A DNA stretch of 7,657 bases from an uncultured Clostridia bacterium (lineage in GTDB: Bacteria; Bacillota; Clostridia; TANB77; CAG-508), in the NCBI GenBank assembly GCA_934162615.1, contig CAKPJK010000047.1:1-7657 (forward strand), given 5' to 3'. Both the position numbers and the translations under genes were made by a program. Positions 1 to 5,646 of this stretch are shown in pieces. The number at the start of each line of letters is the position of its first letter. Position 1 is the first letter of the stretch. The notes beneath the pieces are model-generated. The model was given only the letters and a program-made list of their open reading frames with translations. It was not told where the DNA came from and searched no databases.

Positions 1-277
1 CAACACTATTTTGAACTATTGTTACATATTTTCCTGGAATTGTTACATATGCTGAATTAATTTTAAAATCTGCTTCTTCTTCAGCATCTTTTATTGTTTT
101 TGCAATACTTAAACTAATTTCTTCTTCACTAATTATTTTTCCTTTTTTTAGGCCATTGCATTTTTCAGCTGTGCTACATATTGTCTCTATTTGTCCGAAA
201 TTGTTTACTTCTCCAACAACAGTGCAAACTTTAGATGTACCTATATCAATACCAACTATGATATCACCTATTGCCAA
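1..277 (-). CDS. ftsA: Cell division protein FtsA, N-terminal part (cut by window edge)
   Basis: FtsA is the actin-like ATPase that tethers FtsZ polymers to the membrane and recruits later division proteins. About 92 N-terminal codons are visible; the rest lies beyond base 1. The protein opens L/M-AIGDIIVGIDIGTSKVCTVVGE, which holds the actin-fold phosphate-1 motif (DIGTSK) typical of FtsA. It is followed by the start of the 1C (SHS2) domain: GLKKGKII, then a helix rich in Glu and Lys, then INSAYVTIPGKYV. The start is TTG at 277-275. An in-frame stop lies shortly upstream, no in-frame ATG lies between it and the homologous region, and a perfect GGAGG sits 7 bases before the TTG. Its place downstream of sbp matches the Bacillus order sbp-ftsA-ftsZ, so ftsZ is expected next. 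It has its own promoter with a repeat array upstream (see below). Confidence 0.93.
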   Translation of the reverse strand, partial: MAIGDIIVGIDIGTSKVCTVVGEVNNFGQIETICSTAEKCNGLKKGKIISEEEISLSIAKTIKDAEEEADFKINSAYVTIPGKYVTIVQNSV

Positions 278-284
278 GATAATT

Positions 285-289
285 CCTCC
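285..289 (-). promoter_or_regulatory. Shine-Dalgarno site of ftsA, fixing a TTG start
   Basis: On the minus strand the sequence GGAGG is followed by AATTATC and then TTG. The 7-base spacing is ideal and supports TTG at 277-275 as the ftsA start, although an out-of-frame ATG lies just upstream. Confidence 0.75.
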
Positions 290-317
290 ATTTATTTATG
301 TGTTTTCTTTAGTGTTA

Positions 318-346
318 TATATATTACATTTTGACAAAATTGTCAA
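318..346 (-). promoter_or_regulatory. Probable sigma-A promoter of ftsA
   Basis: On the minus strand there is a perfect -35 box TTGACA (346-341), a 17-base spacer and a -10 box TATATA (323-318). Transcription would start near base 311, giving a leader of about 34 bases before the TTG start. It lies between sbp and ftsA, so ftsA and genes beyond it can be expressed independently of the upstream sbp group. The -35 box is one half of a perfect inverted repeat. Confidence 0.6.
331..346. promoter_or_regulatory. Perfect palindrome overlapping the ftsA -35 box (possible operator)
   Basis: TTGACAA-TT-TTGTCAA (minus-strand reading) is a 7-bp perfect inverted repeat around a 2-base centre. One arm contains the -35 hexamer of the ftsA promoter. 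A dimeric regulator bound here would block RNA polymerase. This is inference from position and symmetry; part of the symmetry could be chance in AT-rich DNA. Confidence 0.35.
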
Positions 347-351
347 TAATA

Positions 352-416
352 TTTGAAATATTTTTGAAATATTTTTGTAACATTCTCGAAACATTTTGTA
401 ATACTTTTGTAATGTA
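352..416. repeat. Six tandem 11-bp motifs upstream of the ftsA promoter; includes a WalR-type box
   Basis: On the plus strand six units resembling TTTGWAAYATT follow each other. The conserved G lies at 355, 366, 377, 388, 398 and 409, so the spacing is 11, 11, 11, 10 and 11 bases. Units 1 and 2 are identical. Unit 4 is the most divergent (CTCGAAACAT). Positions 397-413 read TGTAAT-N5-TGTAAT, which exactly matches the TGTWAH-N5-TGTWAH consensus of WalR (YycF). The array lies at about -41 to -105 relative to the predicted ftsA start point. An 11-bp direct-repeat period is the usual layout for OmpR/PhoB-family response regulators. Binding itself is inferred. Confidence 0.6.
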
Positions 417-429
417 TTTTTCTGTATCC

Positions 430-804
430 CTACTGTGCCACGTTCTTTCTTTGTTCTTGTCTTTTTGTTGTCCATTTCTCTATGTAATATCTTCTTATTA
501 TTGTTAAATTTGTGAACATTCTTCCAACAAAAACTACTAGTGCAGCTAAGTATATATCTAGATTTAATTTTTGTCCTAAATATGTTAATGCAATTGAAAG
601 TATACTATTGCAGAAAAATCCTGATATAAAAATTGTTAAATCAAAATTTCTCTTTAATACTGATGTGATTCCTCCAAAAACTGAATCTAATGCTGCCACT
701 ACTGCAATCGCAAGGAATGTTGAATATGTATATGGTATTACAGGTGCATTTATTCCTATTAATGCTCCAATTATACATCCAATAACTATTGCTATAACAA
801 TCAT
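430..804 (-). CDS. sbp: Small basic protein Sbp (DUF1290 family), division-cluster membrane protein
   Basis: A 124-residue integral membrane protein of the DUF1290/Sbp family, whose molecular role is not established. Four hydrophobic segments are visible at about residues 1-22, 28-50, 57-78 and 82-98, followed by a basic tail (RRYYIEKWTTKRQEQRK). Family hallmarks are present: IPYTYSTFLAIAVVAALDSVFGG, FISGFFCNS, then LDIYLAALVVFVGRMF and NLTIIRR, here split to mark conserved blocks. The family lies next to ftsA in many Gram-positive division clusters, as here. The start ATG has the strong Shine-Dalgarno GGGGGAA about 7 bases away. That site overlaps the TAG stop of the preceding DUF881 gene, so the two are probably translationally coupled. 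Length is normal for the family (about 110-125 residues). Confidence 0.93.
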   Translation of the reverse strand: MIVIAIVIGCIIGALIGINAPVIPYTYSTFLAIAVVAALDSVFGGITSVLKRNFDLTIFISGFFCNSILSIALTYLGQKLNLDIYLAALVVFVGRMFTNLTIIRRYYIEKWTTKRQEQRKNVAQ

Positions 805-815
805 TTTAATTCCCC

Positions 816-1541
816 CTAATTTATGTATTTTGTACTTATATCTTTTTCATATTTGTCTATTTTAACTTTTTTACTCGTATCAACACTTGTCTCATGTCCT
901 AATTCTTTTAAATCATCGACTCCTCCGCCTTTTCCTGATACAGCACTTTTTAAATAGTCTGAATTTCCTATTGCATTTATAATATAAGGTGATGAAATCT
1001 TATCTCCATTTACTTTCAAGAATTCTGTTCCTATTTCGTAAATTGCTGACATTGCTGTAATTCTGTGTCCATTTAATGATACTGCTTCTGCTCCAGCTGA
1101 AAATAGTTCGTTAATTATTGTTAAAAGGTCTGTTGATGATACACTTTCTACTTGCACATCATCAGAAAGTTGAGTTCCACCTTTATCTATTATTTGTATT
1201 ACTATTCCCTCTCCTTCAACATCAGTTTTTCCAAGAGATTCATTCAATTGTTCTAATTCTTGTTCTAATAATTGAGCTGTTTGAGCATCTGATTCCTTTT
1301 CATTTTTATATTCTTGTATTTTTGTAGTAACTTCTTGATATTTTTCATTTAATTCATCATATTTTTCATTCCAATTTGATAATTCTAATCTAAGTTCAGA
1401 TTCTCTCATTGTTTCAATTGCGGTTATATCCGTTTGTTTAACTACTTTAAATTGCATAAACATTACAAGCATTAATGCAAAACATGCAATTCCTATTGTA
1501 ATCGACATTACTAGCTTTTCTTTGCTTACTTTTATTTTCAT
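816..1541 (-). CDS. DUF881 (YlxW/YlxX-type) membrane-anchored coiled-coil protein, copy 2
   Basis: A 241-residue protein of the DUF881 family, which sits in the division cluster of Bacillus (ylxW, ylxX) and many clostridia; its biochemical function is not known. It has a short basic N-terminus and one membrane segment at about residues 10-31. A Glu/Lys/Gln-rich coiled coil follows at about 43-110. The DUF881 core comes next: EGIVIQIIDKGG, then TDLLTIINELFSAGAEAVSLNG and AIGNSDYL. The single membrane anchor puts the core outside the cytoplasm. The start ATG has AAAGGA 10 bases upstream. It ends 11 bases before sbp, with its TAG stop inside the sbp ribosome-binding site. It is a distant paralogue of the next gene upstream (1580-2311), with the same domain order and the shared AGAEA-[VI]-S-[LI]-N block. 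Confidence 0.9.
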   Translation of the reverse strand: MKIKVSKEKLVMSITIGIACFALMLVMFMQFKVVKQTDITAIETMRESELRLELSNWNEKYDELNEKYQEVTTKIQEYKNEKESDAQTAQLLEQELEQLNESLGKTDVEGEGIVIQIIDKGGTQLSDDVQVESVSSTDLLTIINELFSAGAEAVSLNGHRITAMSAIYEIGTEFLKVNGDKISSPYIINAIGNSDYLKSAVSGKGGGVDDLKELGHETSVDTSKKVKIDKYEKDISTKYIN

Positions 1542-1579
1542 TTTTTCACATTCCTTTCAAAGCTATTACTTCGAATTTA

Positions 1580-2311
1580 CTATTTACTTATAGCATATTG
1601 AAATTTCATTACTCCTGTATATTTAGGTATTGTTATTGTTTTTTTATCAGTCATTTTTTCCACTGAAACTTTTAAATATCGTGGTGAATCTTTTAAATAG
1701 TCTAAATATCCCCCAACTCTATCTACATTTATTAATACCTCAGGTAATCCTATTGCTTTTATTGTGAATGGTGCTCCTATTTTTTCTCCATTTACTTTTA
1801 TAATATTTCCATCACATTCAATTGCAGATGTTGTTACCAATCTTTGTTCATTTATAGATATAGCTTCTGCCCCAGCATTTTTTAATTCATTTACAACTCT
1901 TATTAGATCAGTATCATGAACTAGTAATAAATTAGGATCTGCAAACCAGTTATTTAATGAAATATCCTGATTGTCATTTATAGTTATTATTAATCCATTT
2001 CCTGTTGCTTCCGTCAATCCTAGTATCTTATTTTCATCTTTTATTTTTGTTTCTAGTTCTGTTAATTCCGTATTATTTTGTGTAGCATTAGTTCTTTCTG
2101 TCTCTAATTTATTTTCTGCATTATCTAAATCAGAATACAAATTATCATATTTTTCTTTTGCTTTTAATACTGCATCTCTTAGTTCATTTTCTTTTGAATT
2201 TGTACTTATTACTGATCCTGTTCCACTTATTGTTTTTATTTGCACTGCAATTCCATATGCTAATAACACACACATAAGACCAATTACAACACTAATCATC
2301 TTTTTGTTCAT
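1580..2311 (-). CDS. DUF881 (YlxW/YlxX-type) membrane-anchored coiled-coil protein, copy 1
   Basis: First of two adjacent DUF881 genes, about 243 residues from the start chosen here. It has a membrane segment near the N-terminus (SVVIGLMCVLLAYGIAVQI). A coiled coil follows that is rich in Glu, Lys and Asn (roughly residues 40-95). The DUF881 core comes next: TGNGLIITINDN, TDLIRVVNELKNAGAEAISIN, GEKIGAPFTIKAIG. The tail reads TITIPKY, typical of the family. An ATG at 2323-2321 would add four residues, but it directly abuts the AAAGGA ribosome-binding site (zero spacing). The ATG at 2311, 12 bases from it, is more plausible; the spacing is slightly long, so this is not certain. The gene lies 51-63 bases after ftsQ and 38 bases before the second copy. 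Function is unknown; conserved neighbours point to cell division or envelope. Confidence 0.9.
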   Translation of the reverse strand: MNKKMISVVIGLMCVLLAYGIAVQIKTISGTGSVISTNSKENELRDAVLKAKEKYDNLYSDLDNAENKLETERTNATQNNTELTELETKIKDENKILGLTEATGNGLIITINDNQDISLNNWFADPNLLLVHDTDLIRVVNELKNAGAEAISINEQRLVTTSAIECDGNIIKVNGEKIGAPFTIKAIGLPEVLINVDRVGGYLDYLKDSPRYLKVSVEKMTDKKTITIPKYTGVMKFQYAISK

Positions 2312-2368
2312 ATATAGTTTCATTCCTTTCTTACAGTTTTTTAATCAATTTAAATTTGATAATTTTAT

Positions 2369-2398
2369 TTTATATTAGCTAGCACTAAAATATGGCAA
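2369..2398 (-). promoter_or_regulatory. Possible internal promoter at the end of ftsQ
   Basis: On the minus strand TTGCCA (2398-2393), an 18-base spacer and TATAAA (2374-2369) straddle the ftsQ stop codon. This could start transcription of the DUF881-DUF881-sbp group separately from ftsQ. AT-rich DNA often yields such matches, so support is modest. Confidence 0.3.
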
Positions 2399-3193
2399 AA
2401 AGCCTTCATTCAAATTTCCATTTACATATATAGTTCCTTTATTTCCTGTTTCTTGTTTCATTATAGCACTCACATAATACATCCTATTTTTTAAATCAGA
2501 TGCATCTCCTAAGTTTATTATTATTCCTTCATCTTCCAAATTTAATATATATTCATCTCCTACCTGTATTTGAGTTATTTTATCTGCTATATCAATTTTT
2601 TTGCATTCTTCACGTATTTGCAATATATTTTCCATTTTTTCTAAATCTTTTTCATTTAATCTTTTCATATCTACAGCTTCTATTTCTGTAACATCCATTC
2701 CTATTATTGTTGGAATTTCAAGTTTTTCTGTAGAATTGTCCAAAATATATCCTTGTTCATCTATATATATATACTTCTCTGTTTCTGTTTTTATTTGAAA
2801 TTCTTTTTTTCTTTCTGTTATTTCAATCTCTATTGTATTTGGATAATATTTTCTAACTTTTGCATTTTCTATACATCCATTTTGTTTTAATTTAACTTCT
2901 AATACTTTTTCTATTTTACAAAATATATTGTCACCATTTTTTATTCCTGCAAGATCTTGCACCTTTTCTTTTGATAGTTGTTCGTTTCCTTTTACAGAAA
3001 TTTTTTGTATTTTAAAAGTTGGCGATATTGATAAATATGTTACTAATCCTCCAAATATTATTACAATTAATATTACCACTAATGCTGTTTTTCTTTTTTT
3101 TCTTTTTCTCTGTTCCATCTCTCTCTGTTTATTAATTTTATTTATTGGTCTATTTTGTATTTTACTTTTAGTTTTGCTTTTTTGAGTAGACAT
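2375..3193 (-). CDS. ftsQ: Cell division protein FtsQ/DivIB
   Basis: A 272-residue bitopic membrane protein of the divisome, which works with FtsL/DivIC and FtsB to control septal peptidoglycan synthesis. Residues 1-35 are a very basic cytoplasmic tail (KRKKRK just before the membrane). A single membrane segment lies at about 36-55. The POTRA domain follows at about 60-128 (FKIQKISVKGNEQLSKEKV, then KYYPNTIEIEITERK). The extracytoplasmic beta domain extends to about residue 260. The YPNTIEIEITER motif is diagnostic. The start ATG is preceded by AAAGGAAGTG at suitable spacing. It follows murA after a terminator and probably has its own promoter, and it heads the group ftsQ-DUF881-DUF881-sbp. 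Length is normal for DivIB-type proteins. Confidence 0.93.
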   Translation of the reverse strand: MSTQKSKTKSKIQNRPINKINKQREMEQRKRKKRKTALVVILIVIIFGGLVTYLSISPTFKIQKISVKGNEQLSKEKVQDLAGIKNGDNIFCKIEKVLEVKLKQNGCIENAKVRKYYPNTIEIEITERKKEFQIKTETEKYIYIDEQGYILDNSTEKLEIPTIIGMDVTEIEAVDMKRLNEKDLEKMENILQIREECKKIDIADKITQIQVGDEYILNLEDEGIIINLGDASDLKNRMYYVSAIMKQETGNKGTIYVNGNLNEGFLPYFSAS

Positions 3194-3262
3194 TTATTAT
3201 CACTTCCTTTGTATTTATTGTATTTTTTGTGGATAATTTTTGCCTTTTTTATTTTAACACAC

Positions 3263-3292
3263 TTTATATATTTTTTTCTATAGTTTTTTCAA
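3263..3292 (-). promoter_or_regulatory. Probable promoter of ftsQ
   Basis: Between murA and ftsQ the minus strand shows TTGAAA (3292-3287), an 18-base spacer and TATAAA (3268-3263); ATATAA at 17 bases is an equal alternative. An extended -10-like TGTTAAAAT lies just downstream at 3251-3259. The leader to ftsQ would be about 60 bases. The rest of 3194-3331 holds the ftsQ ribosome-binding site (3201-3210) and the murA terminator. Confidence 0.45.
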
Positions 3293-3302
3293 ATTTTTCA
3301 CA

Positions 3303-3333
3303 AAAAAATTAGGACAATTGGCCCTAATTTTTT
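3303..3333 (-). terminator. Rho-independent terminator of murA
   Basis: A perfect 11-bp stem (AAAAAATTAGG / CCTAATTTTTT) encloses a 9-base loop. On the minus strand the 3' arm ends in a run of T. The upstream arm begins inside the murA stop codon, so termination follows translation directly and separates murA from ftsQ. Confidence 0.75.
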
Positions 3334-4582
3334 ATTTTTCAAAAATAATTTTTGCTCCTAATATTCGCAGTTTTTCCTCTATCTTTTCATATCCTCTTAA
3401 TATATAATGAACATTATCAACTTGTGTGATGCCTTTAGCTGCAAGAGCTTCTATGATAAGTGCTGCTCCTCCCCTTAAATCAGATGCAACTACATTTGCT
3501 CCTTGAATTCTCTTGGTTCCTTTTATTACAGCAGTCCTACTTTCAACTTTTATTTTAGCTCCCATTCTATTTAATTCCTGCACATATTTATATCTATTTT
3601 CAAAAATATTTTCAGTTATTATAGATGTTCCTTTAGCAGTTGATAGTAATGCTCCAGATATTGATTGCATATCTGTTGGAAATCCTGGATATGGCATTGT
3701 TTTTATATCTACTGCCTTTAATCTTTTAGGTGCTTTTATATGCACATAATTTTTTCCAATTTCTATTGTACAATTTGCCTCTTCTAACTTATTTAATACT
3801 GGCTCTATATGTTCAGGATTTGCATTTGTTATTTTTATATCTCCTCCTGTTATTGCTCCTGCTACTAAATATGTTCCTGCCTCTATCCTATCTGGCATTA
3901 TATTATAACTTATTTCTGATAATTTTTTTACTCCAGAAATTTCTATTCTATCTGTACCTGCTCCATTTATTTTTGCTCCTGCTTTATTTAAAAATTTTAC
4001 CATATCTTCTATTTCTGGTTCCTTTGCTGCATTTGTTAATACTGTTGTTCCTTCTGCCAAACATGCTGCTAGTATAATATTTTCTGTTGCTCCTACACTC
4101 GGAAAATCTAAATGTATTTGTGTTCCCTCTATTTTTTCTGCATTACATATTATTTCTCCATATTCTTCTTTTATAGATATTCCCAATTTTTCGAAACCTT
4201 TCAAATGTAAGTCTATTGGTCTTGCTCCAATTTCACAGCCTCCTGGATATGAGAAATTAGCTTTATGATACTTTCCTATTATTGCTCCTGCAAGTATTAC
4301 TGAAGATCTCATTTTTCTCATTAATTCTTCTGGTATTTCATATATATGTATTTTAGTTGTATCTACAATTACTTTATTATTTTTTCTAGTCACTTTTCCA
4401 CCTATGTCTTTTATAATTTCGAACATTGTCTGAACATCTTGGATATTTGGTACATTATATAGTGTTGTTTTTCCATGTATTAATATTGTTGCAGCAATTA
4501 TTGGTAAAGCTGCATTTTTTGAACCTGATATTTTTACTTCTCCTTCTAATTTTTTTCCTCCTTGTATTATAAATTTTGACAT
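3332..4582 (-). CDS. murA: UDP-N-acetylglucosamine 1-carboxyvinyltransferase MurA
   Basis: MurA transfers enolpyruvate from phosphoenolpyruvate to UDP-N-acetylglucosamine, the first committed step of peptidoglycan synthesis in the cytoplasm. The 416-residue length is full size for the family. Visible active-site elements, with numbering close to the E. coli enzyme: Lys22-Asn23 in ISGSKNAALPI, Arg92 in MRSSVILAGAIIG, Cys116 in PGGCEIGARPID (equivalent to E. coli Cys115) and Arg121. The FPTDMQ block carries the catalytic Asp, and there is a C-terminal DLRGGAALI block. Cysteine at 116 is the normal fosfomycin-sensitive form, not the Asp variant. The ATG start has GAGGTGAG four bases upstream. 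The gene is transcribed from its own divergent promoter and ends in a hairpin terminator. Position upstream of ftsQ is a known clostridial arrangement. Confidence 0.97.
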   Translation of the reverse strand: MSKFIIQGGKKLEGEVKISGSKNAALPIIAATILIHGKTTLYNVPNIQDVQTMFEIIKDIGGKVTRKNNKVIVDTTKIHIYEIPEELMRKMRSSVILAGAIIGKYHKANFSYPGGCEIGARPIDLHLKGFEKLGISIKEEYGEIICNAEKIEGTQIHLDFPSVGATENIILAACLAEGTTVLTNAAKEPEIEDMVKFLNKAGAKINGAGTDRIEISGVKKLSEISYNIMPDRIEAGTYLVAGAITGGDIKITNANPEHIEPVLNKLEEANCTIEIGKNYVHIKAPKRLKAVDIKTMPYPGFPTDMQSISGALLSTAKGTSIITENIFENRYKYVQELNRMGAKIKVESRTAVIKGTKRIQGANVVASDLRGGAALIIEALAAKGITQVDNVHYILRGYEKIEEKLRILGAKIIFEK

Positions 4583-4610
4583 TTTCTCACCTCTTTTTTC
4601 TTTTTGCTAT

Positions 4611-4640
4611 ATTTTATGTTATTTAGATATTAGGTGTGAA
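4611..4640 (-). promoter_or_regulatory. Probable promoter of murA
   Basis: On the minus strand TTCACA (4640-4635), an 18-base spacer and TAAAAT (4616-4611) each differ by one base from the sigma-A consensus. Transcription would start about 25 bases before the murA ATG, just upstream of its GAGGTGAG site (4593-4586). Confidence 0.5.
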
Positions 4641-4682
4641 TTTAGATTTAACTAATAAAACTTTTTTTAAATAAAAAAACAT

Positions 4683-4711
4683 TTGCCATTTTATAAAAAA
4701 TAATGTAAAAT
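4683..4711 (+). promoter_or_regulatory. Probable promoter of the PF06541 membrane-protein gene
   Basis: On the plus strand TTGCCA (4683-4688), a 17-base spacer and TAAAAT (4706-4711) form a good sigma-A type promoter. The start point would be near 4718. An AGAGGA ribosome-binding site (4728-4733) precedes the ATG at 4741 by 7 bases. It is divergent from the murA promoter, with about 43 bases between the two -35 boxes. Confidence 0.55.
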
Positions 4712-4740
4712 ATTCTTATAAAATAGAAGAGGAATAATAT

Positions 4741-5562
4741 ATGGAAAAAAAATCGAAAAAAACATTTCAATTTATAGCACCACTAAAAATAAGATTATGG
4801 GAAGTATTAGCATACTTTATAATTTATAGTGTTGCTGGATATATAATAGAAACAATATTTGCACTAGTAAGATATGGAGTTTTAGAAAGCAGACAGAGCT
4901 TTCTTTATGGACCATTTTGTAGTATTTACGGAATTGGTGCAGTTATAATGATAATATTTTTAAGATACTTTATGAAAAATAGAATGACTCTATTTGTAGG
5001 AGGTTTTCTAATTGGTTCTGTAACAGAATATTTAATTAGTCTAATTGGAGAATTGATTTTACATGTAAAATGGTGGGACTATTCAAATATGCCACTTAAT
5101 ATAAATGGTAGAATATGTTTCTATTACTCTATTTTTTGGGGAATCTTAGCAATATTCTTAATGAAAGTTATACATCCTCATATTAGACGTTTTTTAGCTT
5201 ATCTATTAAAAAAGATAAATATTAAAGTAACAAAAACAATAATATATATAATCACTATATTTATCATTTTTGACTGCATTATTTCTGCTTTTGCTATTGA
5301 TTTATTCACTATTAGAATGATTGCAAATAATGATTTAGATGTGAAAAATAAAACTATGATTGTTGAGATTAATAAAAAAATAAATGAAAGTACTTTTAGA
5401 AAAAAATTATCTAACACTATTTTTAGCGATAAAATAATGATAAAAACTTATCCAAATTTAAAAGTTCAACAGGTTGATGGTAGTATGGTTTATTTTAAAG
5501 ATTTATTACCTGATATCAAGCCATATTATATAAGATTTCAAGACAGAGATTTTTATAAATAA
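4741..5562 (+). CDS. PF06541 (CmpB / 'putative ABC-transporter type IV') multi-pass membrane protein
   Basis: A 273-residue membrane protein matching the PF06541 family; the transporter label in the family name is not backed by a known substrate. A Lys-rich N-terminus is followed by membrane segments at about residues 22-44, 54-77, 83-108, 126-145 and 165-189. Family motifs are visible: GYIIET in the first segment, FLYGPFCSIYG at 54-64, the conserved WWDYS near 111-115, then PLNINGRICF. The last 80 or so residues (190-273) are soluble, Lys/Asp-rich and of unknown fold. With five segments and a cytoplasmic N-terminus they would lie outside the cell, if this topology is right. The gene stands alone on the plus strand, divergent from murA and convergent with the transketolase operon, with its own promoter and a shared terminator. 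No ATP-binding partner gene is nearby. Confidence 0.85.
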   Translation: MEKKSKKTFQFIAPLKIRLWEVLAYFIIYSVAGYIIETIFALVRYGVLESRQSFLYGPFCSIYGIGAVIMIIFLRYFMKNRMTLFVGGFLIGSVTEYLISLIGELILHVKWWDYSNMPLNINGRICFYYSIFWGILAIFLMKVIHPHIRRFLAYLLKKINIKVTKTIIYIITIFIIFDCIISAFAIDLFTIRMIANNDLDVKNKTMIVEINKKINESTFRKKLSNTIFSDKIMIKTYPNLKVQQVDGSMVYFKDLLPDIKPYYIRFQDRDFYK

Positions 5563-5568
5563 AAAAAT

Positions 5569-5613
5569 AAAAGCGAAAATTTAATTACCCTATATTTTTA
5601 AATTTCCGCTTTT
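5569..5613. terminator. Bidirectional terminator between the PF06541 gene and the transketolase operon
   Basis: Arms AAAAGCGAAAATTTA (5569-5583) and TAAATTTCCGCTTTT (5599-5613) pair over 15 positions around a 15-base loop. The single imperfect position is A-C in the plus transcript and G-U in the minus transcript, so the hairpin is slightly better for the transketolase operon. Both sides are flanked by A or T runs, so it can serve both convergent genes. Confidence 0.7.
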
Positions 5614-5646
5614 TATTTTATTTTTAAATTTCCGCTTTTTATTTTA
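5595..5646. repeat. 26-bp perfect tandem duplication of a terminator arm and its flank
   Basis: Bases 5595-5620 and 5621-5646 are identical 26-bp units, each carrying AAATTTCCGCTTTTT. The second unit ends in the TTA that is the stop codon of the transketolase C-subunit gene (minus strand). A partial, diverged third copy (AAAATTTCC) continues inside that gene's last codons. The duplication gives two possible partners for the arm at 5569-5583. Confidence 0.85.

Noticed and set aside
268..291. Seven-codon reading frame (ATG...TAG) overlapping the ftsA start, a possible leader peptide
   Set aside because: It has no ribosome-binding site of its own, and its first codons are simply the GGAGG site of ftsA; most likely chance.
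352..416. DnaA boxes, MraZ sites or a CRISPR-like repeat as an explanation of the 11-bp array
   Set aside because: Units do not match TTATNCACA or TGGG-type motifs, and the repeats are directly adjacent with no spacers.
512..865. Plus-strand open frame opposite sbp
   Set aside because: Antisense shadow of a clearly recognised gene; no ribosome-binding site or family resemblance.
2344..2360. Imperfect palindrome (ATCAATTTAAATTTGAT) between ftsQ and the first DUF881 gene
   Set aside because: One central mismatch, nearly all A/T, and no T-run after it; too weak for a terminator or operator call.
3730..4077. Very Leu-rich plus-strand frame opposite murA
   Set aside because: Low-complexity shadow produced by antisense reading of AT-rich murA codons.
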